This document shows, piece after piece, positions 16,724 through 24,596 of a DNA stretch of 64,000 nt (within the stretch, counting starts at the first letter, position 1; each line of letters starts with the position of its first letter). A program made the translations under genes and the position numbers. The notes under the pieces are model-generated. The model made no database searches and was not told the origin of the DNA. It worked only from the letters and a program-made list of their open reading frames with translations. Origin of the DNA: Pelomonas sp965229315 (lineage in GTDB: Bacteria > Pseudomonadota > Gammaproteobacteria > Burkholderiales > Burkholderiaceae_C); NCBI RefSeq assembly GCF_965229315.1, contig NZ_CBDDJA010000002.1, forward strand, positions 2,728,001 through 2,792,000, written 5' to 3'.

Positions 16724-18604
16724 ATGCGACACCTCCTCACCGCCCTGCTCGCCGCAACCCTCCTCACGGCCCACGCCGACGACCCGGCGCCCGCCGAGGC
16801 ACGACGCGGCTTCATCGCCAAACCCAGCGGCCAGATCAAGGCCGACGACGGCCGCGTCGTCTGGGACTTTGCGGACTACGCCTTCGTGCAGGGCGAGGCG
16901 CCCGCCACCGTCAACGCCAGCCTGTGGCGCCACGCCAAGCTGAACAACGAGATCGGCTTGTTCAAGGTCACCGACGGCCCGGCAGGTGGCATCTGGCAGG
17001 TGCGCGGCTTCGACCTCGCCAACCTGACGCTGGTGGACGGCAAGACCGGCTGGATCGTCATCGACACGCTGTCCTCGCGCGAGACGGCCACTGCCGCCAT
17101 GGCGTTCGCTCGCCAGCACCTGGGCAACAAGCCCGTGTCGGCCATCGTCTTCACACACAGCCATGCCGACCATTTCGGCGGCGCGCTGGGTGTCGTCAGC
17201 GCCGAGGACGCCGCGGCCCGCCAACTGCCCGTCATCGCGCCGGCCGGCTTCATGGAAGAGGCCACGAGCGAGAACCTGCTCGTCGGCACCGCGATGGGCC
17301 GGCGCGCGACGTGGATGTACGGCAACCTGCTGCCGCGCAACGCGACGGGCTCGGTCGACACCGGCCTGGGCAAGGCGCTGGCGCTGGGCCGGCTGGGCAT
17401 CCTGGCGCCCACGCAGCTCGTCGAGGGCGATCGGCAGGAGCTGGTCGTGGACGGCCGCCGTCTCGTCTTCCACAACGTACCGGGCAGCGAGGCGCCGGCC
17501 GAGTTCGTCATCGAGCTGCCCGAGTTCAAGGCCTTCTGCGGTGCCGAGCTGCTCAGCCACAACCTGCACAACCTGCTGACGCCGCGCGGCGCCAAGGTGC
17601 GCGACGCGCTGAAGTGGGCCGGCTATCTGGACGCCGCGCAGGGCTGGGCGGCGGGCGCGGACGTCGTCTTCAACAGCCACCAGTGGCCGGTGTGGGGCGA
17701 GGCGCGCATCCGCCACTTCATCGCCGCGCAGGCGGACCTGTACCGCTTCATCCACGACCAGACGGTGCGTGGCATCAACGCCGGGCTGAACGCCGAGGAG
17801 ATCGCCGAGCAGATGCGCCTGCCCCAGGCGCTGCAGGACGAGCTGGACATCCGCGGCTACTACGGCGCGCTGAAGTTCAACGTGCGCGCGGTCTACCAGT
17901 TCTACCTGGGCTTCTTCGACGGCCACCCCAGCCACCTCGACCCGCTGCCGCCCGTCGAGGCCGCGAAGCGCTATGTGCAGCTGGCCGGCGGGCCGGACAA
18001 GCTGGTCGCCGCCGCGCAGGCCGCGTTCGACAACGGCGACCACCGCTGGGCTGCCGAGCTGCTGCGCCATGCGGTGCTGGCCGATGCGGGCAACGCGGCC
18101 GCGCGCGAACTGCTGGCCCAGTCCTTCGAGCAACTGGCCTGGCGTGCCGAGTCAGCACCGTGGCGCAACTTCTACCTGTCCGGCGCGCAGGAAGCACGCG
18201 GCAAGGCGGCGCCCAAGGGCCTGGGCCTGGCGTCGCTGGGCGACCTGCTGCAGCACGTGCCCATCGAACGCTTCATCGAGCGCTCCGCCGCCTCGCTGGA
18301 CCCGGCCAAGGCCGAGGGCGTCAAGCTCAAGGTCAACCTCGTCTTCAGCGACCTGGGCGAGACCTATGCGCTGGCCGTCGAGAACTCGGTGCTGCGCTAC
18401 CGCAAGGGCGCGGCCGACCCCGAGGCCAACGCGACGCTGACGCTGCCCAAGGCGGTCTACCTGAAGCTGCTCAGCGGCCAGGTCAGCGCCCGCGAAGCGC
18501 TGACGGGCGGCGACGTGCAGTTCGGCGGCAACCCGCTGGCGCTGGGTCGCTTCTTCGGCCTGTTCCAGGCCGCGCCCGGCAACTTCCCCATCGTGACGCG
18601 ATGA
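16724..18604 (+). CDS. Alkyl sulfatase (SdsA/BDS1 family, MBL fold)
   Basis: A 626-residue exported metallo-beta-lactamase-fold sulfatase. A signal peptide (MRHLLTALLAATLLTAHA) precedes the conserved start (GRVVWDFADYAFVQG), and the binuclear zinc motif THSHADH is at residues 144-150. The middle holds the alkyl-sulfatase dimerisation domain (DELDIRGYYGALKFNVRAVYQFYLGFFDG in part) and the C-terminus an SCP2-like domain. These enzymes hydrolyse primary alkyl sulfates such as dodecyl sulfate, releasing sulfate in the periplasm. I chose the ATG at 16724 over an upstream in-frame start. The stop overlaps the next gene's start by 4 bp. Confidence 0.92.
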   Translation: MRHLLTALLAATLLTAHADDPAPAEARRGFIAKPSGQIKADDGRVVWDFADYAFVQGEAPATVNASLWRHAKLNNEIGLFKVTDGPAGGIWQVRGFDLANLTLVDGKTGWIVIDTLSSRETATAAMAFARQHLGNKPVSAIVFTHSHADHFGGALGVVSAEDAAARQLPVIAPAGFMEEATSENLLVGTAMGRRATWMYGNLLPRNATGSVDTGLGKALALGRLGILAPTQLVEGDRQELVVDGRRLVFHNVPGSEAPAEFVIELPEFKAFCGAELLSHNLHNLLTPRGAKVRDALKWAGYLDAAQGWAAGADVVFNSHQWPVWGEARIRHFIAAQADLYRFIHDQTVRGINAGLNAEEIAEQMRLPQALQDELDIRGYYGALKFNVRAVYQFYLGFFDGHPSHLDPLPPVEAAKRYVQLAGGPDKLVAAAQAAFDNGDHRWAAELLRHAVLADAGNAAARELLAQSFEQLAWRAESAPWRNFYLSGAQEARGKAAPKGLGLASLGDLLQHVPIERFIERSAASLDPAKAEGVKLKVNLVFSDLGETYALAVENSVLRYRKGAADPEANATLTLPKAVYLKLLSGQVSAREALTGGDVQFGGNPLALGRFFGLFQAAPGNFPIVTR

Positions 18605-19431
18605 CCGACACCCTCACCACCGACGATGGCCTGACGCTCCAACTGCAGCACTGGCCGACCGCCGCGCCGGCCCGCGGCCAGGTGCTCATCGTGCACGGCC
18701 TGGGCGAGCACATCGACCGCTACGCCCACGTGGCCGCCGCGATGACCGCGCACGGCTGGGACGTGCACGGCTGGGACCACCGCGGCCATGGCCGCAGCGG
18801 CGGCAAGCGCGGTGACATCCCCGGCCACGAGGCGCTGCTGCGCGACACGGCCCGCGTCATCGACGCGGTGCGCCGGCCCGGCACGCGCTTCATGCTGCTG
18901 GGTCACAGCATGGGCGGCCTCGTCGCGGCGCGCTTCGCGGTCGAAGCGCTCAGCGCCGCGCCGGCCGCGTGGAGCCGGCCGCTGGACGGCCTGGTGCTGT
19001 CGTCACCGGCGCTGGACGCCGGCCTGTCGGGCGTGCAGAAGCTGCTGTTGGGCGTGGCCGGTGCGCTGGCGCCGGGCGTGGCGGTGAGCAACGGGCTGAA
19101 GGCGGAATGGATCAGCCGCGACCCGGCCGTCGTGCGGGCCTACGAAGCCGACCCGCTGGTGCACGACCGCATCACCGCGCGGCTGACGCGCTTCATCGTC
19201 GACGAGGGCGCCTTTGTCATCGCCGCAGCACCCCGCTGGCAGCTGCGCACGCTGCTGATGTGGGCCGGTGCCGACCGCTGCGTCGCGCCACGCGGCAGCG
19301 AGGCCTTCGCGGCGGCTGCGCCGGCGAACGTCGTCGCGACCCGGCCTTGGCCGGGCTTCGCGCACGAGCTCTTCAACGAGCCCGGGAAGGCCGAGGTACT
19401 GAAGACGCTCACCGATTGGCTGAACCGCTGA
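18601..19431 (+). CDS. Alpha/beta hydrolase (monoacylglycerol lipase-like)
   Basis: A 276-residue serine hydrolase of the lysophospholipase/monoacylglycerol lipase group: HGLGEHIDRY oxyanion loop, WDHRGHGRSGG, nucleophile GHSMGG with Ser103, Asp in WAGADRCVAP and His in GFAHELFNEP. No signal peptide. It is coupled to the alkylsulfatase (ATGA overlap). The 3' end overlaps the convergent LON-domain gene by 23 bp. Role is inferred to be ester hydrolysis of lipids or detergents. Confidence 0.87.
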   Translation: MTDTLTTDDGLTLQLQHWPTAAPARGQVLIVHGLGEHIDRYAHVAAAMTAHGWDVHGWDHRGHGRSGGKRGDIPGHEALLRDTARVIDAVRRPGTRFMLLGHSMGGLVAARFAVEALSAAPAAWSRPLDGLVLSSPALDAGLSGVQKLLLGVAGALAPGVAVSNGLKAEWISRDPAVVRAYEADPLVHDRITARLTRFIVDEGAFVIAAAPRWQLRTLLMWAGADRCVAPRGSEAFAAAAPANVVATRPWPGFAHELFNEPGKAEVLKTLTDWLNR

Positions 19432-20044
19432 TCGCGTCCAGCCGGTCCACCACCAGCTCCAGCCGCAGCAGCGGGTTGTCCAGCGCCATCAGCCGCTGGC
19501 GTTCGGGCAGCGGCATCGGCAGCAGCTCGGCCCAGCGGTTGGCCAGCCAGCCGGCATCACCCCAGGCATAGGGCGGCTGGATGGGCAACTCATCCGGCGT
19601 GCCGCGCTGCTGCCAGCCGGCCAGCAGCGCCTGCAGTTGCAGCGCGGCCAGGTGCAGGTCGTCGGGCACCGGCACTTCGGCATCGTCGGGCAGCAGCGCC
19701 AGCGTGCCGACCCACAGGCCGTGGCTCAGGCAGCGCGAGCCCGTCAGCCTGAAGCGCTGCGCGCCGCGCGTGCGGATCTCGATGAGCCCGGCCTGCGCAT
19801 GTTCGAAATGCTCGATGCGCGCCAGCGTGCCGATCGCATGAAAGGACTCGGCCTTGAAGCCTGCGCCGTCGCGCTGGCGCACCTCGCCGCCGTCGGTCAG
19901 CGCGACGACGCCGAACGGCTCGCCACGCGCCTGGCAGCGCCGCACCATGTCCAGGTAGCGCGGCTCGAAGATGCGCAGCGGCAGGTGCCCGCCCGGGAAC
20001 AGCACGGAGCGCAACGGGAACAGCGGGGTCTCGGCGGCATCCAT
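19409..20044 (-). CDS. LON peptidase substrate-binding domain protein
   Basis: A 211-residue protein consisting of the N-terminal (LAN) domain of Lon without ATPase or protease domains: PLFPLRSVLFPGGHLPLRIFEPRYLDMV, shown in part as PLFPLRSVLFPG and RIFEPRYLDMV, is the family hallmark. Such stand-alone proteins are widespread in proteobacteria and their role in proteolysis or complex assembly is not settled. It is coupled to the patatin-like lipoprotein gene upstream (1-bp overlap) and overlaps the hydrolase gene convergently. Confidence 0.88.
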   Translation of the reverse strand: MDAAETPLFPLRSVLFPGGHLPLRIFEPRYLDMVRRCQARGEPFGVVALTDGGEVRQRDGAGFKAESFHAIGTLARIEHFEHAQAGLIEIRTRGAQRFRLTGSRCLSHGLWVGTLALLPDDAEVPVPDDLHLAALQLQALLAGWQQRGTPDELPIQPPYAWGDAGWLANRWAELLPMPLPERQRLMALDNPLLRLELVVDRLDAISGSANR

Positions 20045-20973
20045 CAGCGCGTCTTCTCGGCGATGCGCTGCTTCAGCAGCGGCAGGATGGCCAGCGCCGC
20101 GTCGCGCCCGGCCTGCACGGCGCGGCGGCGGGCGGTGAAGTCGGCGCTGCCCACACCCTCCAGCCGCGGCCGGATGACGAGGTCGGCGTCCCGCAGCTCG
20201 AACATGTTGATGCTGCGGCCCATGATGGAGAAGGTCTGCATCAGCATGCGGAAGGCGTCGCCCGGCGGGTCCTTCTCGGGCGGCGACGTGATGTCCACGG
20301 CGATGACGAACTGCGCGCCCATCTCCCTGGCGAAGCGCACCGGCACCGGCGACACCAGGCCGCCGTCGACGAACTCGCGCTGGCCGATGCGCACCGGCTG
20401 GAACACGGCCGGCACGGCGCTGGATGCGCGCACCGCGGTGCCGGTGTCGCCGCTGCGGAACAGGATGGACGAGCCGTCGGCCAGGTCCGTCGCGACGATG
20501 CCCAGCGGCACCACCATCTGCTCGATGTTCTTGCCGCCGGTCTTGTCGCGGACGAAGCGCGCCAGCGCCTCGCCGCGGATCAGGCCGCGCAGCGGGAACG
20601 ACCAGTCGGTGATCGCGCCCTCGTCCATGCCTTCGGCCAGCGCCTGCATCTCGCGGCCGCTCTTGCCCGACGCGTACAGCGACGCGACGAGGCTGCCGGC
20701 CGACGTGCCGGCCACGAGGTCGACCTTGATGCCGTTCTCCTCCAGCACCTGGATGACGCCGATGTGCGCGAAGCCGCGCGCCGCGCCGCCGCCCAGCGCC
20801 AGGCCGATGCGAGGGGGCTTGGGCGCGGGCTTGATGACGGGTGGCGGCTCGGCCGGCGGCGGGGTCACCACGACCACGGGCGGCGCGGGCGGCGGCGAAG
20901 TGAGCACGGAACAGCCCGCCAGCAAGGCGAGCGCGGCCACGGTCAGGGCGCGGCGGATCAGGTCAGGAGTCAT
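20044..20973 (-). CDS. Patatin-like phospholipase lipoprotein (RssA/YlbK type)
   Basis: A 309-residue predicted lipoprotein: LALLAGC lipobox with Cys21, a Pro-rich linker, then a patatin domain with GLALGGGAARGFAHIG, the nucleophile elbow GTSAGS and catalytic Asp in VDGGLVSP. The start at 20973 was chosen because it gives the lipobox; the frame continues 24 codons upstream. The combination suggests a phospholipase tethered in the envelope. It is the upstream partner of the LON-domain gene. Confidence 0.87.
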   Translation of the reverse strand: MTPDLIRRALTVAALALLAGCSVLTSPPPAPPVVVVTPPPAEPPPVIKPAPKPPRIGLALGGGAARGFAHIGVIQVLEENGIKVDLVAGTSAGSLVASLYASGKSGREMQALAEGMDEGAITDWSFPLRGLIRGEALARFVRDKTGGKNIEQMVVPLGIVATDLADGSSILFRSGDTGTAVRASSAVPAVFQPVRIGQREFVDGGLVSPVPVRFAREMGAQFVIAVDITSPPEKDPPGDAFRMLMQTFSIMGRSINMFELRDADLVIRPRLEGVGSADFTARRRAVQAGRDAALAILPLLKQRIAEKTR

Positions 20974-21041
20974 CGGGAACGGGGAGCGGGCAACAACGCC
21001 GGAAGCGCCCCGCACCATACCCGAGTGAGGTGTCCGGCCCG

Positions 21042-21467
21042 TCAACCCAGCTTGTAGCTCTGCAGGTGGATGCTGGTCTCGGTGCCGGCGATGCCCTTGA
21101 TGAGGCGCACGCGCTCCAGCACCTCGGCCAGCTCCTGCAGGTTGGCGCTGCGGATCTCGGCCAGCAGGTCCCAGCGGCCGTTGGTGTCGAACAGCCCGGT
21201 GATGCCCGGTTCGCCCAGCAGGATGGACACCACCTCGCGCGTGCGGTTGCCGTCCACGGTGATGCTCATCCAGGCGGTGATCTCGTCGGGCACCGAGTCG
21301 GGCCGCAGGCGCACCGTGTAGCCGGTGATGACGCCGCCATCCTCCAGCCGGGCGATGCGGTTGGTGACGGTGCCGCGCGACACCTGCAGCTTGGCCGCCA
21401 GCGTGGCGACGCTGGCGCGGGCATCGGTGCGCAGCAGCGCGAGAAGTTGCTGGTCCAGCGTGTCCAT
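21042..21467 (-). CDS. Lrp/AsnC family transcriptional regulator
   Basis: A 141-residue Lrp-type regulator: N-terminal HTH (LDQQLLALLRTDARASVATLAAKL, VSRGTVTNRIARLEDGGVI) and the RAM/AsnC ligand domain (TGLFDTNGRWDLLAEI). It starts at the ATG 21465-21467; the TTG three codons upstream is rejected. It is divergent from the ornithine cyclodeaminase gene with 135 bp between, so it most likely controls that gene in response to an amino acid such as arginine or ornithine. Confidence 0.9.
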   Translation of the reverse strand: MDTLDQQLLALLRTDARASVATLAAKLQVSRGTVTNRIARLEDGGVITGYTVRLRPDSVPDEITAWMSITVDGNRTREVVSILLGEPGITGLFDTNGRWDLLAEIRSANLQELAEVLERVRLIKGIAGTETSIHLQSYKLG

Positions 21468-21477
21468 ATCGGTCAAA

Positions 21478-21505
21478 TTGTCAACTCAGGCTGTCATTTT
21501 GACAA
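21478..21505. promoter_or_regulatory. Inverted repeat between the Lrp regulator and ornithine cyclodeaminase
   Basis: TTGTCAA (21478-21484) and TTGACAA (21499-21505) form a perfect 7-bp inverted repeat with a 14-bp spacer in an AT-rich tract. It is close to the lrp start and within the divergent promoter region, a likely Lrp operator. Confidence 0.45.
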
Positions 21506-21602
21506 CTTGCCTCTCACTATTGAGCAGGATTTGCGCTTCTGTTTGACGCAGCGTCTCGAAAGAATGGCCCCAAGGCTTTTCACAACTTCACCGGAGACCG
21601 CC

Positions 21603-22643
21603 ATGACCACCGTGCTCACCACCCAGGACGTCGCCACCCTCGTGCAACGCGTGGGACTTCCCGATTTACTGCGCCGCCTCGTCACCTACCTCGAATCCGA
21701 CTACGGGCGCTGGGCGGCGTTCGACAAGACGCCGCGCGTCGCGGCCCATTCGCGCGACGGCGTCATCGAGCTGATGCCCATCGCCGACGACAGCCTGTAC
21801 AGCTTCAAGTACGTCAACGGCCATCCCAGGAACTACCTGCACGGCCTGCCCACGGTGATGGCGTTCGGCGTGCTGGCCGATGTGGACACCGGCACCCCGC
21901 TGCTGCTGTCCGAGCTGACGCTGACCACCGCCATGCGCACCGCCGCGACGTCCGTCATGGCCGCCAAGCGCCTGGCCCGACCCGACAGCCGCGTGATGGC
22001 GCTGATCGGCAACGGCGCGCAGAGCGAGTTCCAGGCGCTGGCCTTCCACCACCTGCTGGGCATCCGCGAGCTGCGCCTGTTCGACATCGACCCGGCCGCC
22101 ACCGCCAAGCTGGTGCGCCACCTGCAGGGCACGCAAGGCCTGACCCTCACCGTCTGCGCGTCCACCGCCGAGGCCGTGCGCGGGGCCGACATCGTCACCA
22201 CCGTCACCGCCGACAAGGCCAACGCGACCATCCTGACGCCGGACATGATGGCGCCCGGCATGCACGTCAACGGCGTGGGCGGCGACTGCCCCGGCAAGAC
22301 CGAGCTGCACCGCGGCGTGCTGGAGATGGCCCGCGTGTTCGTCGAGTACGAGCCGCAGTCGCGCATCGAGGGCGATGTGCAGCAGATGCCGGCGGACTTC
22401 CCTGTCACCGAGTTCTGGCGCGTGCTGGCGGGCGATGCGGCCGGCCGCGAGTCCGCGGGCCAGGTCACCGTGTTCGACTCGGTGGGCTTCGCGCTGGAAG
22501 ACTTCTCGGCGCTGCGCCTGCTGCGCGACCTGAGCCGGCAACTGGGTCTGGGTGCACCCATCGACCTCATCCCGCAGATGGCCGACCCCAAGGACCTGTT
22601 CGGCGAACTGGGACTGAGCAGCAGCCGGTTGCAGGCCGCCTGA
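21603..22643 (+). CDS. Ornithine cyclodeaminase family protein
   Basis: A 346-residue protein of the ornithine cyclodeaminase/mu-crystallin family: substrate-side motifs (IELMPIADDSLYSFKYVNGHPRN, here partly), NAD-binding VMALIGNGAQSEFQ, ADIVTTVTADK, and the catalytic Asp region (NGVGGDCPGKTEL). The long form with GDCPGKTEL matches the true ornithine cyclodeaminase branch, which converts L-ornithine to L-proline and ammonia with NAD+. The divergent Lrp gene supports a role in arginine/ornithine catabolism. Start at ATG 21603. Confidence 0.88.
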   Translation: MTTVLTTQDVATLVQRVGLPDLLRRLVTYLESDYGRWAAFDKTPRVAAHSRDGVIELMPIADDSLYSFKYVNGHPRNYLHGLPTVMAFGVLADVDTGTPLLLSELTLTTAMRTAATSVMAAKRLARPDSRVMALIGNGAQSEFQALAFHHLLGIRELRLFDIDPAATAKLVRHLQGTQGLTLTVCASTAEAVRGADIVTTVTADKANATILTPDMMAPGMHVNGVGGDCPGKTELHRGVLEMARVFVEYEPQSRIEGDVQQMPADFPVTEFWRVLAGDAAGRESAGQVTVFDSVGFALEDFSALRLLRDLSRQLGLGAPIDLIPQMADPKDLFGELGLSSSRLQAA

Positions 22644-22667
22644 CTCCTGAAGGCGGATGCCTCAAGA

Positions 22668-22685
22668 GGCCGCGGGGAAGCGGCC
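22668..22685 (+). terminator. Possible terminator hairpin after ornithine cyclodeaminase
   Basis: GGCCGC-GGGGAA-GCGGCC forms a perfect 6-bp stem 25 bp after the stop. No T-run follows, so it may be a weak or Rho-assisted terminator. Confidence 0.4.
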
Positions 22686-22914
22686 CCATGCTTTCCTCCT
22701 CTGACGCCGTTACATCCTGTCAATTCACTTGCGCACCGGTAGGGCTTGTGAACCAACGGCAAGGGCCGGTTGCCCTCTGGTTAAGGGCGTTTGGTCCTAC
22801 ATCCTGCACCCCCGCGGGGCGCCGAGGATGTGTCCACGCGATGACCTCGCGAGATCGATGCACCGGCCCATCAGGGCCATGCCCCCCGATGAATGGAATA
22901 GGAAAGCAGTACCC

Positions 22915-23484
22915 ATGAAGCAAATCGCCATCACCCTCGCCGCCCTGGCCCTTGCCGCCTCCGCGCAGGCCCAGTCGACCAACATCAACAGCGCGTCCCC
23001 CTACGCCCTGCTGTCGCTCGGCCAGGGCCACCTGAACGCCGACTGCTCCGGCACGCAGACCTGCGACCGCAACGCATTCGGCGGCAAGGCCGTGCTGGGC
23101 TACTCGTTCGGCAACGGCTTCGCGCTCGAAGGCGGCTATGCCGATTTCGGCAAGTTCCGCGCCACGCAAGGTGCCACCGGCGTGAGCGCGAAGCCGCAGG
23201 CGCTGTCCATCGGTGCCGCCTACACCGCCGCGCTGACGCCGCAATGGGGCCTGACGGGCCGCCTGGGCGTCGCCCGCGTGCACACCAAGGTGAATGCCGA
23301 AGTGGGCTCGCTGACCGGCTCGGACAGCGAGAACAGCACGCAGCCGCTGATCGGACTGGGCCTGAACTACGCGCTGACGCCGACCACGCGCCTGGAACTG
23401 GGCGTGGACGCGACCCGCGCCGAATACATGGGCGAGCGCAGCAACGTGCGCATGGTGTCGCTGGGCGCGCGCATGGCGTTCTGA
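22915..23484 (+). CDS. Outer-membrane beta-barrel protein (OmpA-like barrel)
   Basis: A 189-residue protein with a signal peptide (MKQIAITLAALALAASAQAQ) and an eight-stranded-barrel pattern: SPYALLSLGQGH, alternating hydrophobics, GYSFGNGFALEGGYADFGKF, and a terminal aromatic residue (GARMAF) typical of outer-membrane insertion. One Cys pair (DCSGTQTC) lies in the first loop. Function is probably structural or adhesive. The start is supported by GGAA upstream. It stands alone with a terminator downstream. Confidence 0.82.
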   Translation: MKQIAITLAALALAASAQAQSTNINSASPYALLSLGQGHLNADCSGTQTCDRNAFGGKAVLGYSFGNGFALEGGYADFGKFRATQGATGVSAKPQALSIGAAYTAALTPQWGLTGRLGVARVHTKVNAEVGSLTGSDSENSTQPLIGLGLNYALTPTTRLELGVDATRAEYMGERSNVRMVSLGARMAF

Positions 23485-23507
23485 CGCAGCCCCGCCCGCG
23501 ACATCCG

Positions 23508-23531
23508 GGGCCGCCGAAAGGCGGCCCTTCT
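23508..23531 (+). terminator. Terminator after the OmpA-like gene
   Basis: A perfect 8-bp stem GGGCCGCC / GGCGGCCC with a GAAA tetraloop is followed by TTCTCGTT, 23 bp past the stop. Confidence 0.75.
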
Positions 23532-23556
23532 CGTTGGCGCTTCCTACACTGGGGCC

Positions 23557-24489
23557 ATGGATTACGCGTCGTTGATCAGGGAAGTCGGCCGCGGTGCGCG
23601 AGGCGCGCGCGACCTCACGCGCGAGCAGGCGCACGACCTGTTCGGCGCGATGCTCGATGGCCACGTGCCCGACCTGGAGCTGGGCGCTTTGCTGATCGCG
23701 CTGCGCGTGAAAGGCGAGAGCGCGGACGAGCTGGCCGGCTTTCTTGCAGCGATGCAGGCGCGCACCGCGCCCCTGGCCGCACCGCCAGGCCCGCGCACCG
23801 TGCTGCTGCCCACGCTCAACGGCGCGCGCAAGCAGGCCAACCTGATGCCGCTGGTGGCGCGGCTGCTGGCCCGCGAGGGCGTGCCGGTGCTGATCTTCGG
23901 CCGGCACGACTTCGACAGCCGCGTCAGCCCCTTCGAGCTGCTCGACGCGATGGGCCTGCCCGCCAGCGCCACGCGGGCCGAGGCCGAACAGCGCCTCGCC
24001 AGCGACCGCCTGGCCGTGCTGCCCTTGCAATTGCTGAACCCAGGCTTGAACGCGCTGATGGCGCTGCGCCCGCGGCTGGGCCTGCGCAACAGCGCGCACA
24101 GCCTGGCCAAGCTGCTGGACCCCTTCCCCGCCGGCCGCGGCATGCGCGTCGTCGCGGTGACGCACCCGGAGTACCTGGACAGCATGGCCGCCACGTTGCC
24201 GGCCCTGACGGCCGTGCCCGGGGGCGGTGGCCGCGCACTGCTGATGCGCGCCAGCGAGGGCGAGGCCTACGCCCACCTGCGGCGCAAGGCCCACCTGGTC
24301 GGCTTCCAGGACGGCCTGGCGGCGGCGCTGCACGCGGCTGACACGACCGACCTGGACTGGCCGCTGTCGCCCGCCTGTGCACCTGCCGACAACGCGGCGC
24401 TGATCCAGGCGATGCTGGACGGCCGCGAACCGCTGCCCACGCGCATCGCCGAGCAGGTGTCGGCGCTGCGGCTGCTGGCCACAAACTGA
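23557..24489 (+). CDS. ybiB: YbiB-type anthranilate phosphoribosyltransferase-like DNA-binding protein
   Basis: A 310-residue protein with the TrpD fold (nucleoside phosphorylase/phosphoribosyltransferase family) but lacking the TrpD PRPP-binding glycine signature. The N-terminal helical domain (LTREQAHDLFGAMLDGHVPDLELGALLIALRVKGE in part) and VLLPTLNGARKQANL match YbiB/TrpD2. E. coli YbiB binds nucleic acids and is LexA-regulated; it is not a biosynthetic enzyme. In Burkholderiales this gene commonly precedes cysI, as here, with 107 bp between. Confidence 0.85.
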   Translation: MDYASLIREVGRGARGARDLTREQAHDLFGAMLDGHVPDLELGALLIALRVKGESADELAGFLAAMQARTAPLAAPPGPRTVLLPTLNGARKQANLMPLVARLLAREGVPVLIFGRHDFDSRVSPFELLDAMGLPASATRAEAEQRLASDRLAVLPLQLLNPGLNALMALRPRLGLRNSAHSLAKLLDPFPAGRGMRVVAVTHPEYLDSMAATLPALTAVPGGGGRALLMRASEGEAYAHLRRKAHLVGFQDGLAAALHAADTTDLDWPLSPACAPADNAALIQAMLDGREPLPTRIAEQVSALRLLATN

Positions 24490-24503
24490 CATTGCTTATT
24501 CGA

Positions 24504-24522
24504 CTTGGGTATATGGCCCAAG
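24504..24522. promoter_or_regulatory. Palindrome upstream of cysI
   Basis: CTTGGG-TATATGG-CCCAAG is a perfect 6-bp inverted repeat with a 7-bp AT-containing spacer, 75-93 bp before the cysI start. It could be an operator for a sulfur regulator or overlap a promoter; no known consensus is matched with confidence. Confidence 0.35.
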
Positions 24523-24596
24523 AAACTCTGTCGTTCTGTTGCGGCGCGGCATTCCCTAAAGTCGCGGCCTCGCCATCCCTGGCCCGTTGCTGCCCG

